A DNA stretch of 35,936 nucleotides from Subtercola sp. Z020. GTDB taxonomy: Bacteria; Actinomycetota; Actinomycetes; Actinomycetales; Microbacteriaceae. This document shows, in pieces, positions 9,950 through 18,875 of this stretch (within the stretch, counting starts at the first letter, position 1; the number at the start of each line of letters is the position of its first letter). The stretch is taken from positions 1 to 35,936 of the forward strand of contig NZ_PSTT01000074.1 in the NCBI RefSeq assembly GCF_002931235.1, given 5' to 3'. A model generated the notes under the pieces. The model was not told the DNA's origin. It saw only the letters and a list, made by a program, of their open reading frames with translations, and made no database searches. The position numbers and the translations under genes are program-made.

Positions 9950-12097
9950 TTACAAAGTGCAGCTGACACAGCCCTCTACCTCGGTGCCCTCCAGCGCCAT
10001 CTGGCGCAGGCGGATGTAGTAGATGGTCTTGATGCCCTTGCGCCACGCGTAGATCTGCGCCTTGTTGATGTCGCGGGTCGTTGCGGTGTCGCGGAAGAAC
10101 AGCGTCAGCGAGAGACCCTGGTCGACGTGCTGGGTCGCGGCGGCGTAGGTGTCGATGACCTTCTCGGCACCGATCTCGTACGCGTCCTGGTAGTACTCCA
10201 GGTTGTCGTTCGTCAGGAACGGCGCGGGGTAGTAGACGCGACCGATCTTGCCTTCCTTGCGGATCTCGATCTTCGAGGCGATCGGGTGGATGGATGCCGT
10301 GGAGTTGTTGATGTACGAGATCGAGCCGGTCGGCGGCACCGCCTGCAGGTTCTGGTTGTAGATGCCGTGCTCCATGACCGAAGCCCGAAGCGCCTCCCAG
10401 TCGGCCTGCGTCGGAATGTGGATCGACGCATTGTCGAACAGTGACGCGACCTTCACGGTCGACGGGGTCCATGACGAGGAGGTGTACTTGTCGAAGAAAG
10501 TACCCGACGCGTAGGTCGAGTCGGCGAACCCGTCGAACACCTCGCCACGCTCGATGGCGATGCGGTTGGAAGCCCTCAGCGCGTGGAACAGCACCGTGTA
10601 GAAGTAGATGTTCGTGAAGTCGATGCCCTCTTCAGAGCCGTAGAACACCCGCTCACGAGCGAGGTAGCCGTGCAGGTTCATCTGGCCGAGGCCGATGGCG
10701 TGCGAGCGGTCGTTGCCGGCCTCGATCGAGCGCACCGAGGTGATGTGGCTCTGGTTCGACACCGAGGTGAGGCCGCGGATCGCGGTCTCGACGGTCAGGC
10801 CGAAGTCGGGCGAGTCCATGGTGAGCGCGATGTTCAGCGAACCCAGGTTGCAGGAGATGTCCTTGCCGATCTCGTCGTACGACAGGTCTTCGTTGTAGGT
10901 CGTCGGCGTGTTGACCTGCAGGATCTCCGAGCAGAGGTTCGACATGTTGATGCGGCCCTTGATCGGGTTCGCCTTGTTCACGGTGTCTTCGTACATGATG
11001 TACGGGTAGCCGGATTCGAACTGGATCTCGGCCAGCGTCTGGAAGAACTCGCGCGCCTTGATCTTCGACTTGTGGATGCGCGGGTCGTCGACCATCTCGC
11101 GGTACTTCTCCGAGACGCTGATGTCGCCGAACGGCACACCGTAGACCTTCTCGACGTCGTACGGCGAGAAGAGGTACATGTCTTCGTCGTTCTTGGCGAG
11201 CTCGAACGTGATGTCGGGCACGACGACGCCGAGGGAGAGCGTCTTGATGCGGATCTTCTCGTCGGCGTTCTCACGCTTCGTGTCGAGGAAGCGCAGGATG
11301 TCGGGGTGGTGCGCCGAGAGGTACACCGCGCCCGCGCCCTGGCGGGCACCGAGCTGGTTGGCGTAGCTGAAGGAGTCTTCGAGCAGCTTCATCACGGGGA
11401 TGATGCCCGACGACTGGTTCTCGATCTGCTTGATGGGCGCACCGGCCTCGCGGATGTTCGACAGCAGCAGCGCAACGCCGCCGCCGCGCTTCGAGAGCTG
11501 CAGCGACGAGTTGATCGCCCGCGAGATCGACTCCATGTTGTCTTCGATGCGCAGCAGGAAGCAGGAGACGAGCTCGCCGCGCTGCGCCTTGCCGGTGTTC
11601 AGGAACGTCGGAGTGGCCGGCTGGAAGCGGCCGCCGATGATCTCCTCGACGAGGTTGATCGCCAGGGCTTCGTCGCCGTCGGCGAGGCCGAGGGCCGTCA
11701 TCACGACGCGGTCTTCGAAGCGCTCGAGGTAGCGCTTGCCGTCGAAGGTCTTGAGCGTGTACGAGGTGTAGTACTTGAACGCCCCGAGGAACGTCTCGAA
11801 CCGGAACTTCTTCGAGTAGGCGAGGTCGTTCAGCTTCTGGATGAACTCGAACGAGTAGCGCTCGATGAGCGCGGCCTCGTAGTACTCCTTCTCGACCAGG
11901 TAGTCGAGGCGCTCACGCAGGTTGTGGAAGAAGACCGTGTTCTGGTTGACGTGCTGCAGGAAGTACTGCTTCGCCGCCTCTTTGTCTTTGTCGAACTGGA
12001 TGTTGCCGTCGGCGTCATAGAGGTTCAGCATCGCGTTCAGCGAGTGGTAGTCGAGCGCCGACACCGCCGCCGGCGACTCAATCAGTGTGCTTTCCAA
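9950..12097 (-). CDS. nrdE: Class Ib ribonucleoside-diphosphate reductase, alpha subunit
   Basis: This is the catalytic subunit that reduces ribonucleoside diphosphates to deoxy forms. Active-site pieces are visible: [30 protein letters not shown] and [10 protein letters not shown]. The C-terminal EGCVSCTL has the shuttle cysteines that NrdH re-reduces. There is no N-terminal ATP cone, as expected for class Ib. I chose the TTG at 12097 (protein start [18 protein letters not shown], 715 residues) because it matches the family N-terminus and has GGAAGC just upstream. The longer frame has an Arg-rich, non-family start. It overlaps the end of nrdI by 16 bases, suggesting translational coupling. 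Confidence 0.96.
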   Translation of the reverse strand: MESTLIESPAAVSALDYHSLNAMLNLYDADGNIQFDKDKEAAKQYFLQHVNQNTVFFHNLRERLDYLVEKEYYEAALIERYSFEFIQKLNDLAYSKKFRFETFLGAFKYYTSYTLKTFDGKRYLERFEDRVVMTALGLADGDEALAINLVEEIIGGRFQPATPTFLNTGKAQRGELVSCFLLRIEDNMESISRAINSSLQLSKRGGGVALLLSNIREAGAPIKQIENQSSGIIPVMKLLEDSFSYANQLGARQGAGAVYLSAHHPDILRFLDTKRENADEKIRIKTLSLGVVVPDITFELAKNDEDMYLFSPYDVEKVYGVPFGDISVSEKYREMVDDPRIHKSKIKAREFFQTLAEIQFESGYPYIMYEDTVNKANPIKGRINMSNLCSEILQVNTPTTYNEDLSYDEIGKDISCNLGSLNIALTMDSPDFGLTVETAIRGLTSVSNQSHITSVRSIEAGNDRSHAIGLGQMNLHGYLARERVFYGSEEGIDFTNIYFYTVLFHALRASNRIAIERGEVFDGFADSTYASGTFFDKYTSSSWTPSTVKVASLFDNASIHIPTQADWEALRASVMEHGIYNQNLQAVPPTGSISYINNSTASIHPIASKIEIRKEGKIGRVYYPAPFLTNDNLEYYQDAYEIGAEKVIDTYAAATQHVDQGLSLTLFFRDTATTRDINKAQIYAWRKGIKTIYYIRLRQMALEGTEVEGCVSCTL

Positions 12098-12483
12098 AAT
12101 GCTTCCAATCCTGTTGATACGGCCTCGACGTCGTCGGGCGTACCGAAGACTTCGAATCGATAGAGCGTGTCGACGTTGCACTTCTGCGCGACGATGTCAC
12201 CGGCGAGGCAGTAGGCCTCACCGAAGTTCGTGTTCCCTGCGGCGATGACGCCCTTGATCAGCGAACGGTTGTGCGGGTCGTTCAGAAACCTGATGACCTG
12301 CTTGGGTACTGCTCCCCCGGTCACCCCGCCCCCATAGGTGGGCAACACGAGAACGTACGGCTCGTCGACCTTCAGCGGAGCTTCGGTCGCGTAGAGCGGG
12401 ATGCGATGGGCCGGTTTGCCGAGCTTCTCGACGAACCGGTGGGTGTTGCCTGAGACGCTCGAGAAGTAGACGAGGTCTGTCAT
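12082..12483 (-). CDS. nrdI: Class Ib ribonucleotide reductase assembly flavoprotein NrdI
   Basis: The 133-residue flavodoxin-like protein has the FMN phosphate loop [14 protein letters not shown] near the start and the [17 protein letters not shown] segment typical of NrdI. It supplies the oxidant used to build the manganese-tyrosyl cofactor of NrdF. It starts 15 bases after nrdH ends. The bases before its ATG read CTTCTTCTTC, with no Shine-Dalgarno match, so it probably relies on coupling to nrdH translation. Confidence 0.96.
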   Translation of the reverse strand: MTDLVYFSSVSGNTHRFVEKLGKPAHRIPLYATEAPLKVDEPYVLVLPTYGGGVTGGAVPKQVIRFLNDPHNRSLIKGVIAAGNTNFGEAYCLAGDIVAQKCNVDTLYRFEVFGTPDDVEAVSTGLEAFWKAH

Positions 12484-12498
12484 GAAGAAGAAGTCAGA

Positions 12499-12732
12499 TC
12501 AGGCCACGCGGGCGGCGAGCTCGGCGATCTTGTCGGGGCGGAAACCGCTCCAGTGGTCGTCGTCGGTGATGACGACGGGAGCCTGCAGGTAGCCCAGCTC
12601 CTTGACGGCGGCGAGCGCCTTCTCGTCGACGGAGACGTCGAAGATCTCGTACTCGAGACCCTTGTTCTCGAGGGCGCGGTAGGTTGCGGTGCACTGGACG
12701 CAGGAGGGCTTCGTGTAGACCGTGATTGCCAT
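12499..12732 (-). CDS. nrdH: Glutaredoxin-like electron donor NrdH
   Basis: This is a 77-residue thioredoxin-fold protein that re-reduces NrdE using thioredoxin reductase. The redox motif is CVQC at Cys11-Cys14 in YTKPSCVQCTAT. The C-terminal WSGFRPDKI segment is the NrdH signature. ATG at 12732 has AAAGG eight bases upstream; an in-frame upstream start adds seven unconserved residues and was rejected. It is the first gene of the nrdHIEF operon. Confidence 0.96.
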   Translation of the reverse strand: MAITVYTKPSCVQCTATYRALENKGLEYEIFDVSVDEKALAAVKELGYLQAPVVITDDDHWSGFRPDKIAELAARVA

Positions 12733-12772
12733 GGTGAGCGCCTTTCTCTTCAAAGTCTTGGTCGGGAGTACA

Positions 12773-12820
12773 ACACTACATCTAGTTGTCTTCGTGAGAA
12801 CAGACCCCTAGATGAAGTAG
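12773..12820 (-). promoter_or_regulatory. Tandem NrdR-box-like sites upstream of nrdH
   Basis: Box 1 (12773-12788) reads ACACTACATCTAGTTG and matches the known NrdR consensus ACACTATATATAGTGT at 12 of 16 positions. Box 2 (12805-12820) reads CCCCTAGATGAAGTAG and matches at 9 of 16. Their starts are 32 bases apart, about three helical turns, which is the spacing known for paired NrdR boxes. Box 1 lies about 40 bases before the nrdH start, so NrdR would repress nrdHIEF when dATP is abundant. nrdR itself is not in this window. Confidence 0.75.
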
Positions 12821-12834
12821 TTACACGGCTGTAA

Positions 12835-12957
12835 TTATCCACAGGTCGCGGTGAGTTTCCACAGTCGTTAAACACCCCGAGTGCACAGGTAATTCCGCGG
12901 AAAACCGGCTCTGGCGAGCCGATCTGTGCATAACTCCGAGGTCTGGCCTGAGGATAA
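12835..12957. promoter_or_regulatory. Cluster of DnaA-box-like sequences in nrdH 5' region
   Basis: TTATCCACA at 12835-12843 is a perfect DnaA box. GTTTCCACA at 12855-12863 is a weaker relative. TGTGCATAA at 12925-12933 is a perfect box on the minus strand, and TGAGGATAA at 12949-12957 is a one-mismatch box on the minus strand. Four sites within 123 bases directly upstream of the NrdR boxes suggest DnaA-linked control of the nrd operon. An origin is unlikely because no dnaA, dnaN or rpmH is nearby. Confidence 0.55.
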
Positions 12958-12995
12958 CTTCGACCGCCGACACCGAGACAGTCGGGCGTGTCGCG

Positions 12996-14387
12996 TCACG
13001 CACCCGTGGTGGTCGCAGGCCGCACCCGTCGGGTCACGACGAGGGCCGCCAAGCCCAGGATGCCCGACAGCACGAAGCACCCGGTGAAGCCGAGCACGCT
13101 CGCGTCGCCGAACGTCGCGAAGACACCCGCCGTCAGCGCCAGAGCCAGAGCCGCGACCGTGGAATCGGAGATGGCGAGGGCCGAAGAGTTGAATCCCTGG
13201 TTCGACGGCGTCGACAACCGCAGTGTCGCCACGGACAGTCGCGGATAGACCACCCCCATGCCGGCACCCGCGAACACCCACCCCACGATGACGACCGCGG
13301 CAGGCAGGCCGAGGATCGAGCATCCGAGAGCCGACAGAACGGCCACCAGCACCAGCCCGACGCCGAGCCTCAGGCTCGCGGTGTCGCTCCAGCCTGCGGC
13401 GAACCGGGTCATCGCCCACGACGCAGCCGCCCACGACACCCCCGACACCGAGAGCGACAGGCCCGCCATCGTCGGCGAGAAGTCGTACTGGCTGGTGAAG
13501 AGGTAGGGCAGGTAGGTGTCTGAGGAGAAGTAGGCCGCCGACATCAGCCCGCGCAGCACGATGACGGAGGGGAGCCCGCGCGCCAGCGTGAGCGAGCCGC
13601 GGGGTAGCAGCGGGCGGAGCGCCCAGACCGTCACCACGATCGCAGCGCCCGACACCAGCCACACGGCGACACCGCTCAGCTGCCCCACGAGGCTGGCACC
13701 GAGCACCGCCACGGCGGCGACGATCGACCACAGGATGGGCGCAGCCTTCCACGGCACACCGTTCTGCGCCGTCGGGAAACCGCGCATCACCGGCACGACC
13801 ATGAACATCGCGAGCAGCACGAGCACGACGACCCCGAGGAACACCCAGCGCCAGCCGACGGTCTGCGCCACGGCGCCCGCGACCAGCGGCCCGACCAGCG
13901 ACGGAATCACCCAGGCCGCAGCGAACGCCGCGAAGATCTTGGGGTGGAGCGCGAGTGGGTAGACCCGCGCCACGAGCACATAGAGGGCGACGGTCAGCCC
14001 GCCGCCGCCCAGACCCGAGACGAGGCGACCGGCGACGAGCATCGGCATGCTGGTGGCCAGCCCCGCGACGAGCAGACCACCCGCGAAGGAGAAGACCGCC
14101 GCGAACAGGGCGCGCTTCGGCCCGGCCCGGTCTGACCAGTTGCCGGCGACCACCATGCCCACGACGCCGACCGCGAGCGGTCCGGAGAACGCGAGGGCAT
14201 AGAGCGACTCGCCGTCGAGCTCGCGGCTGATCGTCGGCATGACCGTGGTCACCGCGAGCGCTTCGAAGGCGGCGAGCAGGATCATCGCGAGCATCCCGAC
14301 GGTCACCCATCGGTAGGCACGGTTCAGGATGCCCGCAGCCGAGTCGCTCGGCCGGGCATCCTGACCCGTTGCCGACTCTGTGCTCAC
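12996..14387 (-). CDS. MFS transporter
   Basis: The 463-residue polytopic membrane protein has the start of an MFS drug/metabolite transporter. The first membrane segment is followed by AFEALAVTTVMPTISREL. The motif-A-like loop is GNWSDRAGPKRALF, and GRLVSGLGGGG and VGWRWVFLGVV follow. About 12 to 14 membrane segments are expected. Substrate cannot be inferred; exporters of the DHA type look like this. The start is GTG at 14387 with GAGGGA very close upstream. It follows the cyclase gene by 54 bases on the same strand and may be the last gene of that group. Confidence 0.9.
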   Translation of the reverse strand: MSTESATGQDARPSDSAAGILNRAYRWVTVGMLAMILLAAFEALAVTTVMPTISRELDGESLYALAFSGPLAVGVVGMVVAGNWSDRAGPKRALFAAVFSFAGGLLVAGLATSMPMLVAGRLVSGLGGGGLTVALYVLVARVYPLALHPKIFAAFAAAWVIPSLVGPLVAGAVAQTVGWRWVFLGVVVLVLLAMFMVVPVMRGFPTAQNGVPWKAAPILWSIVAAVAVLGASLVGQLSGVAVWLVSGAAIVVTVWALRPLLPRGSLTLARGLPSVIVLRGLMSAAYFSSDTYLPYLFTSQYDFSPTMAGLSLSVSGVSWAAASWAMTRFAAGWSDTASLRLGVGLVLVAVLSALGCSILGLPAAVVIVGWVFAGAGMGVVYPRLSVATLRLSTPSNQGFNSSALAISDSTVAALALALTAGVFATFGDASVLGFTGCFVLSGILGLAALVVTRRVRPATTTGA

Positions 14388-14441
14388 TCCCTCAGGCTAC
14401 GGGAGACCACTGACACCGGCCGGCCCGGCCACAGGCCTCGG

Positions 14442-15170
14442 TCAGGCCGGCCCGTCGACCGTGGCGAACGCCCGCACCGGGAAGGTGCCGAACCCGGCGA
14501 CCTTCGGCGGCACCGCCGTGAAGCGCGCACCCCGGAACGGCAGCGAACCGAGGTTCGTGAGGTGCTCGACGACGTGGATGCCCGCATCGAGCAACAGCGT
14601 GTGCGCCGGTCGTTCGCCACCCGACTCGGTGTCATCGATGTTCAGCGAGTCGATTCCGACCAGCGCGACCTCCCGTTCGATGAGCAGGCGCGCGCCGTCC
14701 TCGGTGAGGAACGGTGCACCGCTGGCATAGGAGGGGGTGCCGAACAGCGTGTCCCAGCCGGTCGCGAGCAGCACGGCCGTGCCGCGCAGGTCTTCGGTGC
14801 CGAAGGCGTCGGCGGTGATGCCGCGACCGTCGAATGCCGGCTCCGACTGGTCTTCGGGCGAGGGTCCGTCTGCACTGTCGCCGGCGATCGCGGGGAAGGA
14901 GAAGACCACCGCGGGAAGCTCGGCCAGCGTCTCGAGCTCCAGCGTCGACAGATCGCCGCCGTCGGCGTACCGGTGGAACGGGCTGTCGAGGTAGGTGCCC
15001 GTGTTGCCGATCATGGTGATGATGTCCATCGCGAACTCCGTGCCGGGCGCGTACTTCCCCCGCGAGTCCTCCCGCGTCAGGTGCGGCGTGAACGTGGGTG
15101 CCGGCAGACCGGGGTAGGTGACGAGCCCTTCGGTGATCGTGTGGCTGAGGTCGATGAAACGGCGGCTCAT
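14442..15170 (-). CDS. Cyclase-family metal-dependent hydrolase (kynurenine formamidase-like)
   Basis: This 242-residue protein begins RRFIDLSHTITEGLVTYPGLP, the standard start of the cyclase / kynurenine formamidase family. The metal-binding region reads GNTGTYLDSPFHRYADG. Compared with the usual HxGTHxDxPxH pattern, the second His is Tyr and the first is Asn, so metal binding may differ. Family members hydrolyse aryl formamides or related amides; the substrate here is unknown. The ATG at 15170 overlaps the permease stop as ATGA, implying coupled translation. The pairing suggests the permease may import a precursor of this enzyme's substrate. Confidence 0.87.
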   Translation of the reverse strand: MSRRFIDLSHTITEGLVTYPGLPAPTFTPHLTREDSRGKYAPGTEFAMDIITMIGNTGTYLDSPFHRYADGGDLSTLELETLAELPAVVFSFPAIAGDSADGPSPEDQSEPAFDGRGITADAFGTEDLRGTAVLLATGWDTLFGTPSYASGAPFLTEDGARLLIEREVALVGIDSLNIDDTESGGERPAHTLLLDAGIHVVEHLTNLGSLPFRGARFTAVPPKVAGFGTFPVRAFATVDGPA

Positions 15171-16465
15171 GCGAGGGCCTTCCTCTTCTTCTGCAGGTCG
15201 CCCTGCCGACGGTGACTTTCGCGGCGTCGCCGCCTGACTACGGTAACAACGAGAGCGGCCACGGCGAGCAGCGCCGGCGGAACGAGGGTGCCCCCAGCGA
15301 GCACGAGCAACCCGGCGACGAGCACGGCCGACACCAGCGACATCCACCAGCCCACCGAGAACCGCTCGAGCAACCGCATCGCCGCGACCGCGACCATGCA
15401 ACTCGTGTGCACGAGGATGAACGGGGTGAGCTGGCCGCCCGAGATCACCATGAGCGTGAAGTCGGCCCCAACCAGCCCGCCCACCAGCAGCAGCGCGCGG
15501 CGCGGCAGCCCGCCGGATTCGGCGCCGCGGCCGAACCAGCGCGGCAGGTCGCCGTCGCGCCCGAGCGAGGCGCCCAGCTTCGCGAAGGCACCGACGTAGG
15601 CGTTCAGGACCCCGAGCGCCACCACCGCGGCGATGGCGGCGACGGCATACCGGGCCCCCGACCAGCCGGCCGCCTCGACGAGCGAGAGCAGCGGCACGGC
15701 GCTCATCGGCCCGGATCCGGCACGCTCGCCCAGCACGGCGACCGTGATCCACTGCAGGGCGAGGTAGGCGGCTCCGACCACCACGATCGCGACGGCCGTG
15801 GCGAGCGGGATGGTGCGTCTCGGGTTCACGAACTCGCCGGCGATGTGCGTGACGGCCTCCCACCCCGCGAACGCCCAGACGAACAGGCTGATCGCCGTGC
15901 CGACTCCGGCCCAGCCGTGCGGCAGGAACGGCTCGAAGTTCGCCGCCTGGCCCGACGGCGCAGCGAGAGCGACCACGCCGACCACCACGACCACCAGGAG
16001 CGCGGAGAGCACGAGCTGCACGCGACCCGACAGCTTCAGCCCGAAGGCGTTCAGCGCGAAGCTCGGCGCGAGCAGCACCGGCGCGACGACGAACGCGACC
16101 CAGCCGGGCGCACCCAGCACCGCGACGACGTACTCGGCGCCGAGCATCGCGACCACGGGAGCGCCGAACGAGACGCCGAAGAAGAACCAGTAGCCGGTCA
16201 TGCGCGCCGCCGTCTGGCCGAGCGCGAGCCGCACGAACGTCGCGACGCCGCCCGCATCGGGGTGGCGCGCCGCGAGCGCAGCGAAAGTGCCCGCGAGGGG
16301 AACCGACAGCACGATCAGGGCGCCGACGGCCAGCAGCGAGGCCGGCCCGGCGACCTGGGCGGCGAGGGCGGGCAGCACCAGGATGCCCGTTCCGAGCACG
16401 GCGGCGATGTAGAGGGCCGAGCCCTGGGCGAGCCCGACGGTGGGCGCCGGCTGAGGTGAGGTCAT
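15167..16465 (-). CDS. APC-family amino-acid/amine permease
   Basis: The 432-residue membrane protein is very hydrophobic with about 12 predicted segments. The first segment has the APC signature GSALYIAAVLGTGILVLPALAA, and GWEAVTHIAGEFVNPRRTIPLA is typical of segment 6 in amino-acid permeases. The start at ATG 16465 is chosen because the longer frame adds an unconserved polar stretch, and GGAG precedes this ATG. It overlaps the cyclase-family gene by four bases. Substrate is unknown. Confidence 0.92.
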   Translation of the reverse strand: MTSPQPAPTVGLAQGSALYIAAVLGTGILVLPALAAQVAGPASLLAVGALIVLSVPLAGTFAALAARHPDAGGVATFVRLALGQTAARMTGYWFFFGVSFGAPVVAMLGAEYVVAVLGAPGWVAFVVAPVLLAPSFALNAFGLKLSGRVQLVLSALLVVVVVGVVALAAPSGQAANFEPFLPHGWAGVGTAISLFVWAFAGWEAVTHIAGEFVNPRRTIPLATAVAIVVVGAAYLALQWITVAVLGERAGSGPMSAVPLLSLVEAAGWSGARYAVAAIAAVVALGVLNAYVGAFAKLGASLGRDGDLPRWFGRGAESGGLPRRALLLVGGLVGADFTLMVISGGQLTPFILVHTSCMVAVAAMRLLERFSVGWWMSLVSAVLVAGLLVLAGGTLVPPALLAVAALVVTVVRRRRRESHRRQGDLQKKRKALA

Positions 16466-16528
16466 GACTCCATCGTGGCCTGGCGCACCGCCGTGCAGAA
16501 TGGCAGAAGAGACAACCTGCGTCTGATT

Positions 16529-16551
16529 CCTGCCAGTGCGCACCAGTCAGG
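16529..16551. promoter_or_regulatory. Palindromic motif between divergent permease and ROK kinase genes
   Basis: A 23-base imperfect dyad has the perfect core GTGCGCAC with CCTG and CAGG at the ends. It lies in the 145-base divergent intergenic region and could bind a regulator controlling either gene. No matching regulator gene adjoins it. Confidence 0.35.
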
Positions 16552-16610
16552 AGAGAAGGGGCGCGATAGAGTCTCCCTGTTCCAGTGTCGACCCGAAAGC
16601 CAGGCCACCC

Positions 16611-17636
16611 GTGACCGAACTCCCTCACCGCCAGCGTGTGAACGTCGCCGACATCGGGGGCAGCCACATCACGGCGGCCGTCGTCGAACTGGTCGGCGGG
16701 CCGGATGCCGCGGGCTCCGCGTCGCTCACCGCCCGTGTGCTCAGCTCCGTCGGCGCCGACACCGACCCGCACGGCTCGGCCGACGAGATCCTCGGCGCGT
16801 GGACGCAGGCGTGCCTCGGTGCCGTGGCGGAGGCCGACGGCGCTGCGGCCGGTGCGGCGGAGGCCGGCGGCGAGACGTCGGAGGCGGCATCCACTGTCTT
16901 CCCCGGCTGGGCCTTCGCGATGCCCGACCCCTTCGACTTCGAGCGCGGAATCGGCACCTTCGAGAACGTCGCGAAGTTCGAGAACCTCTCGGGCCTCGAC
17001 CTGCGAGCCGCCCTCGCCGAACGCCTCGACGCGCCGCCGCCAGCCGTGCGTTTTCTGCACGATGCTGCGGCATACGGCATCGGCGAGTGGATGTTCGGAG
17101 CAGCCGCCGGCCACGACCGCGCGGTCGTCATCACCCTCGGCACGGGCGTCGGCTCGACGTTCCTCGACCACGGAATCCCTGTCGCTCACCGGGAGGACGT
17201 GCCCACCAACGGAACCGTGCACCTCCTGCAGATCGACGGCGCACCCCTCGAAGACACGGCGTCGACCCGCGCGATCCTCGCCGCCTACGAGCGGGCCGCG
17301 CTGCCCTCCGACCCCGGCACGGGCGCTGCGCCCGTCACCGTCAAGCAGATCGCAGAGCGCGCGCGGGCCGGCGAGGCTGCCGCCGCCCAGGTGCTCGATC
17401 ACGCTCTCTTCGAGCTCGGGGCCGCCCTCGCCCCGTGGCTCGCCGCGTTCGAGGCCACCGTGCTCGTGGTCGGCGGATCCATGTCGCGCTCGTGGGATCT
17501 GCTGGAGCCGCCCTTCCGCGACGGCATCGAGGGCGCCCGGCCCGAGCTGGCCGCCTCCCTCACCCTCGCGGCGTCGCCCCTGCTCGACGACGCCCCCCTC
17601 CTCGGTGCCGCCGCCTGGGCTGCCCGCCGCCCCTGA
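16611..17636 (+). CDS. ROK-family sugar kinase lacking the zinc motif
   Basis: The 341-residue protein begins VNVADIGGSHITAAVVEL, the phosphate loop of ROK kinases. The sugar-binding and catalytic region has RFLHDAAAYGIGEW and the ATP-binding VITLGTGVGSTFLDHG. VLVVGGSMSRSWDLL lies near the C-terminus. The usual ROK zinc motif CxCGxxGCxE is absent; at that point the sequence reads HLLQIDGAPLEDTAST. There is no HTH region, so it is an enzyme rather than a repressor. The GTG at 16611 is used because the longer frame is unconserved. The specific sugar is not known. It is divergent from the permease. Confidence 0.85.
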   Translation: MTELPHRQRVNVADIGGSHITAAVVELVGGPDAAGSASLTARVLSSVGADTDPHGSADEILGAWTQACLGAVAEADGAAAGAAEAGGETSEAASTVFPGWAFAMPDPFDFERGIGTFENVAKFENLSGLDLRAALAERLDAPPPAVRFLHDAAAYGIGEWMFGAAAGHDRAVVITLGTGVGSTFLDHGIPVAHREDVPTNGTVHLLQIDGAPLEDTASTRAILAAYERAALPSDPGTGAAPVTVKQIAERARAGEAAAAQVLDHALFELGAALAPWLAAFEATVLVVGGSMSRSWDLLEPPFRDGIEGARPELAASLTLAASPLLDDAPLLGAAAWAARRP

Positions 17637-17656
17637 CGCGCAACCGAGAGCCGCGG

Positions 17657-18460
17657 TCAGAGTCCGATCGACGAGAGCTCAGCTTCCTGAGCCTCGACCC
17701 GTTTCGCTGCCCGACGATCATGGAGTGTCGCGATGAGAGCCGCCGTGTAGAACAGAACGATCATAGGGATCGCGAGAAGGAACATCGATGCGACATCGGC
17801 AGCCGGAGTTGCAATCGCCGTGAAGAGCACGATGACCAGAATCGCAATGCGCCAGCTCTTCAAGATGGCCCTGCCCGAGATGACGCCTGCAAAGTTCAAC
17901 AGGACAAGCAGAACCGGGAGAACGAACGCAACACCAATCGCGACGACGAGTTTGAGCACGAAGTCGTAATAGGGGCGCGCGTCGATGATCGACGTCGAGC
18001 CTGACGGGGCAAACCCCGTCAGCAAACCGACCATATGCGGAAGCACATACCAGCCCGCCGTCGCACCTGCGAGGAAGAGCGGAACGGCCGTGAGCACGAA
18101 CCCGATGGCGTACTGCTTCTCTTTTCGCGTCAGCCCGGGTACCAGGAACGCCCAGAGCTGATAGAGCCAAACGGGTGAGGAGATCACTATTCCCACGGTG
18201 AAGGCGATCTGTAGTCGAAGGTCGAACGCACTCGACACATCCGTGAAGTTCAGCGACGCCGTACGGCCCTGGGAGTCGACAATGTCGCTCACAGGTTGAC
18301 GTAGAGCAGTGAGAACCGGGTCGGAGACGATCCACCCCACGACCGCACCGATCACTATTCCCAGAGCCGCCCGGAACAACCTGCGGCGGAACTCCCGGAG
18401 ATGCGAACCGAGAGTCATTCGACCCTCGCTGTTACGAGCCTTCTCCTTGACCGAGGTCAT
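17657..18460 (-). CDS. tatC: Sec-independent (Tat) translocase subunit TatC
   Basis: This 267-residue protein with six predicted membrane segments is the receptor for twin-arginine signals. Family marks are the N-terminal LGSHLREFRRRLFRAALGIVIG, the FTVGIVISSPVWLYQLWAFLVPGLTR region (first periplasmic loop and second segment) and an Arg/Lys-rich cytoplasmic tail. The ATG at 18460 lies 7 bases after the tatA stop, so tatA and tatC form one unit. The paf proteasome-accessory genes that flank tatA-tatC in many actinobacteria are missing here, suggesting a second, specialised Tat locus. Confidence 0.95.
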   Translation of the reverse strand: MTSVKEKARNSEGRMTLGSHLREFRRRLFRAALGIVIGAVVGWIVSDPVLTALRQPVSDIVDSQGRTASLNFTDVSSAFDLRLQIAFTVGIVISSPVWLYQLWAFLVPGLTRKEKQYAIGFVLTAVPLFLAGATAGWYVLPHMVGLLTGFAPSGSTSIIDARPYYDFVLKLVVAIGVAFVLPVLLVLLNFAGVISGRAILKSWRIAILVIVLFTAIATPAADVASMFLLAIPMIVLFYTAALIATLHDRRAAKRVEAQEAELSSIGL

Positions 18461-18467
18461 GGTGTGA

Positions 18468-18740
18468 TCAGCGGGTCGGAGTGGTCTCTGACGCCGGAAC
18501 ATCGGCGGGAACACTGGCCCCGGCGGGTGCGTGGGCTGCAGCAGCGGGAGACGCGGCGCCGGGAGCAGCAGATGAATCAGAAGCCGATTCATCGCTCTGC
18601 AATGTCTTCACTTCGCTCTTGAAGATGCGCATCGACTGACCGACGCTGCGTGCGAGACCGGGGAGCTTCGGTGCTCCGAAGAGCAGAAGCACGATGGCGA
18701 GGATGACAATCATGTGCCATCCCTGAAGATTTCCGAGCAT
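18468..18740 (-). CDS. tatA: Tat translocase pore subunit TatA
   Basis: The 90-residue protein has one N-terminal membrane helix (GWHMIVILAIVLLLFGAPKLP) with the conserved FG hinge and then an amphipathic helix (LARSVGQSMRIFKSEVK). This is the TatA layout, and the FGxxKLP form favours TatA over TatB. The tail is Ala/Pro/Ser rich and probably disordered. AAAGGA seven bases before the ATG at 18740 supports the start. It leads the tatA-tatC unit and is divergent from the ferritin-like gene. Confidence 0.93.
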   Translation of the reverse strand: MLGNLQGWHMIVILAIVLLLFGAPKLPGLARSVGQSMRIFKSEVKTLQSDESASDSSAAPGAASPAAAAHAPAGASVPADVPASETTPTR

Positions 18741-18853
18741 GTCGAGTCCTTTGCGAGAGTGAGTGGAGTACCACGTTCAGCGTGACGGACTGCGACCGAG
18801 CACAGGTGAACCATACACAGCTTCCAGATGAATGCCCACCCATCGTTTGTAAA

Positions 18854-18875
18854 GAGAAATTTCTCAGAAATTTCC
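18854..18875. promoter_or_regulatory. Tandem palindromic AGAAATTTC motifs (candidate operator)
   Basis: GAGAAATTTCTC (18854-18865) is a perfect 12-base palindrome, and AGAAATTTCC repeats directly after it with an 11-base period, one helical turn. The motifs lie in the 199-base divergent region between tatA and the ferritin-like gene, just upstream of a possible -10 element CATACT (18886-18891). Position and symmetry suggest a repressor site; the binding protein is unknown. Confidence 0.45.

Noticed and set aside
10583-12163. A 526-residue open frame on the plus strand opposite nrdE
   Set aside because: It mirrors the third-position GC bias of nrdE, has a repetitive Val/Asp/Glu/Arg/Leu composition and no recognisable motif, while nrdE is unmistakable.
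12835-12957. Replication origin
   Set aside because: DnaA-box-like 9-mers cluster here, but there is no dnaA, dnaN, gyrB or rpmH nearby and no long AT-rich unwinding region.
15171-17402. Long minus-strand extension of the cyclase-family frame
   Set aside because: Only the last 242 residues match a family; the rest is Arg/Gly/Ala-rich and overlaps the permease and the ROK kinase.
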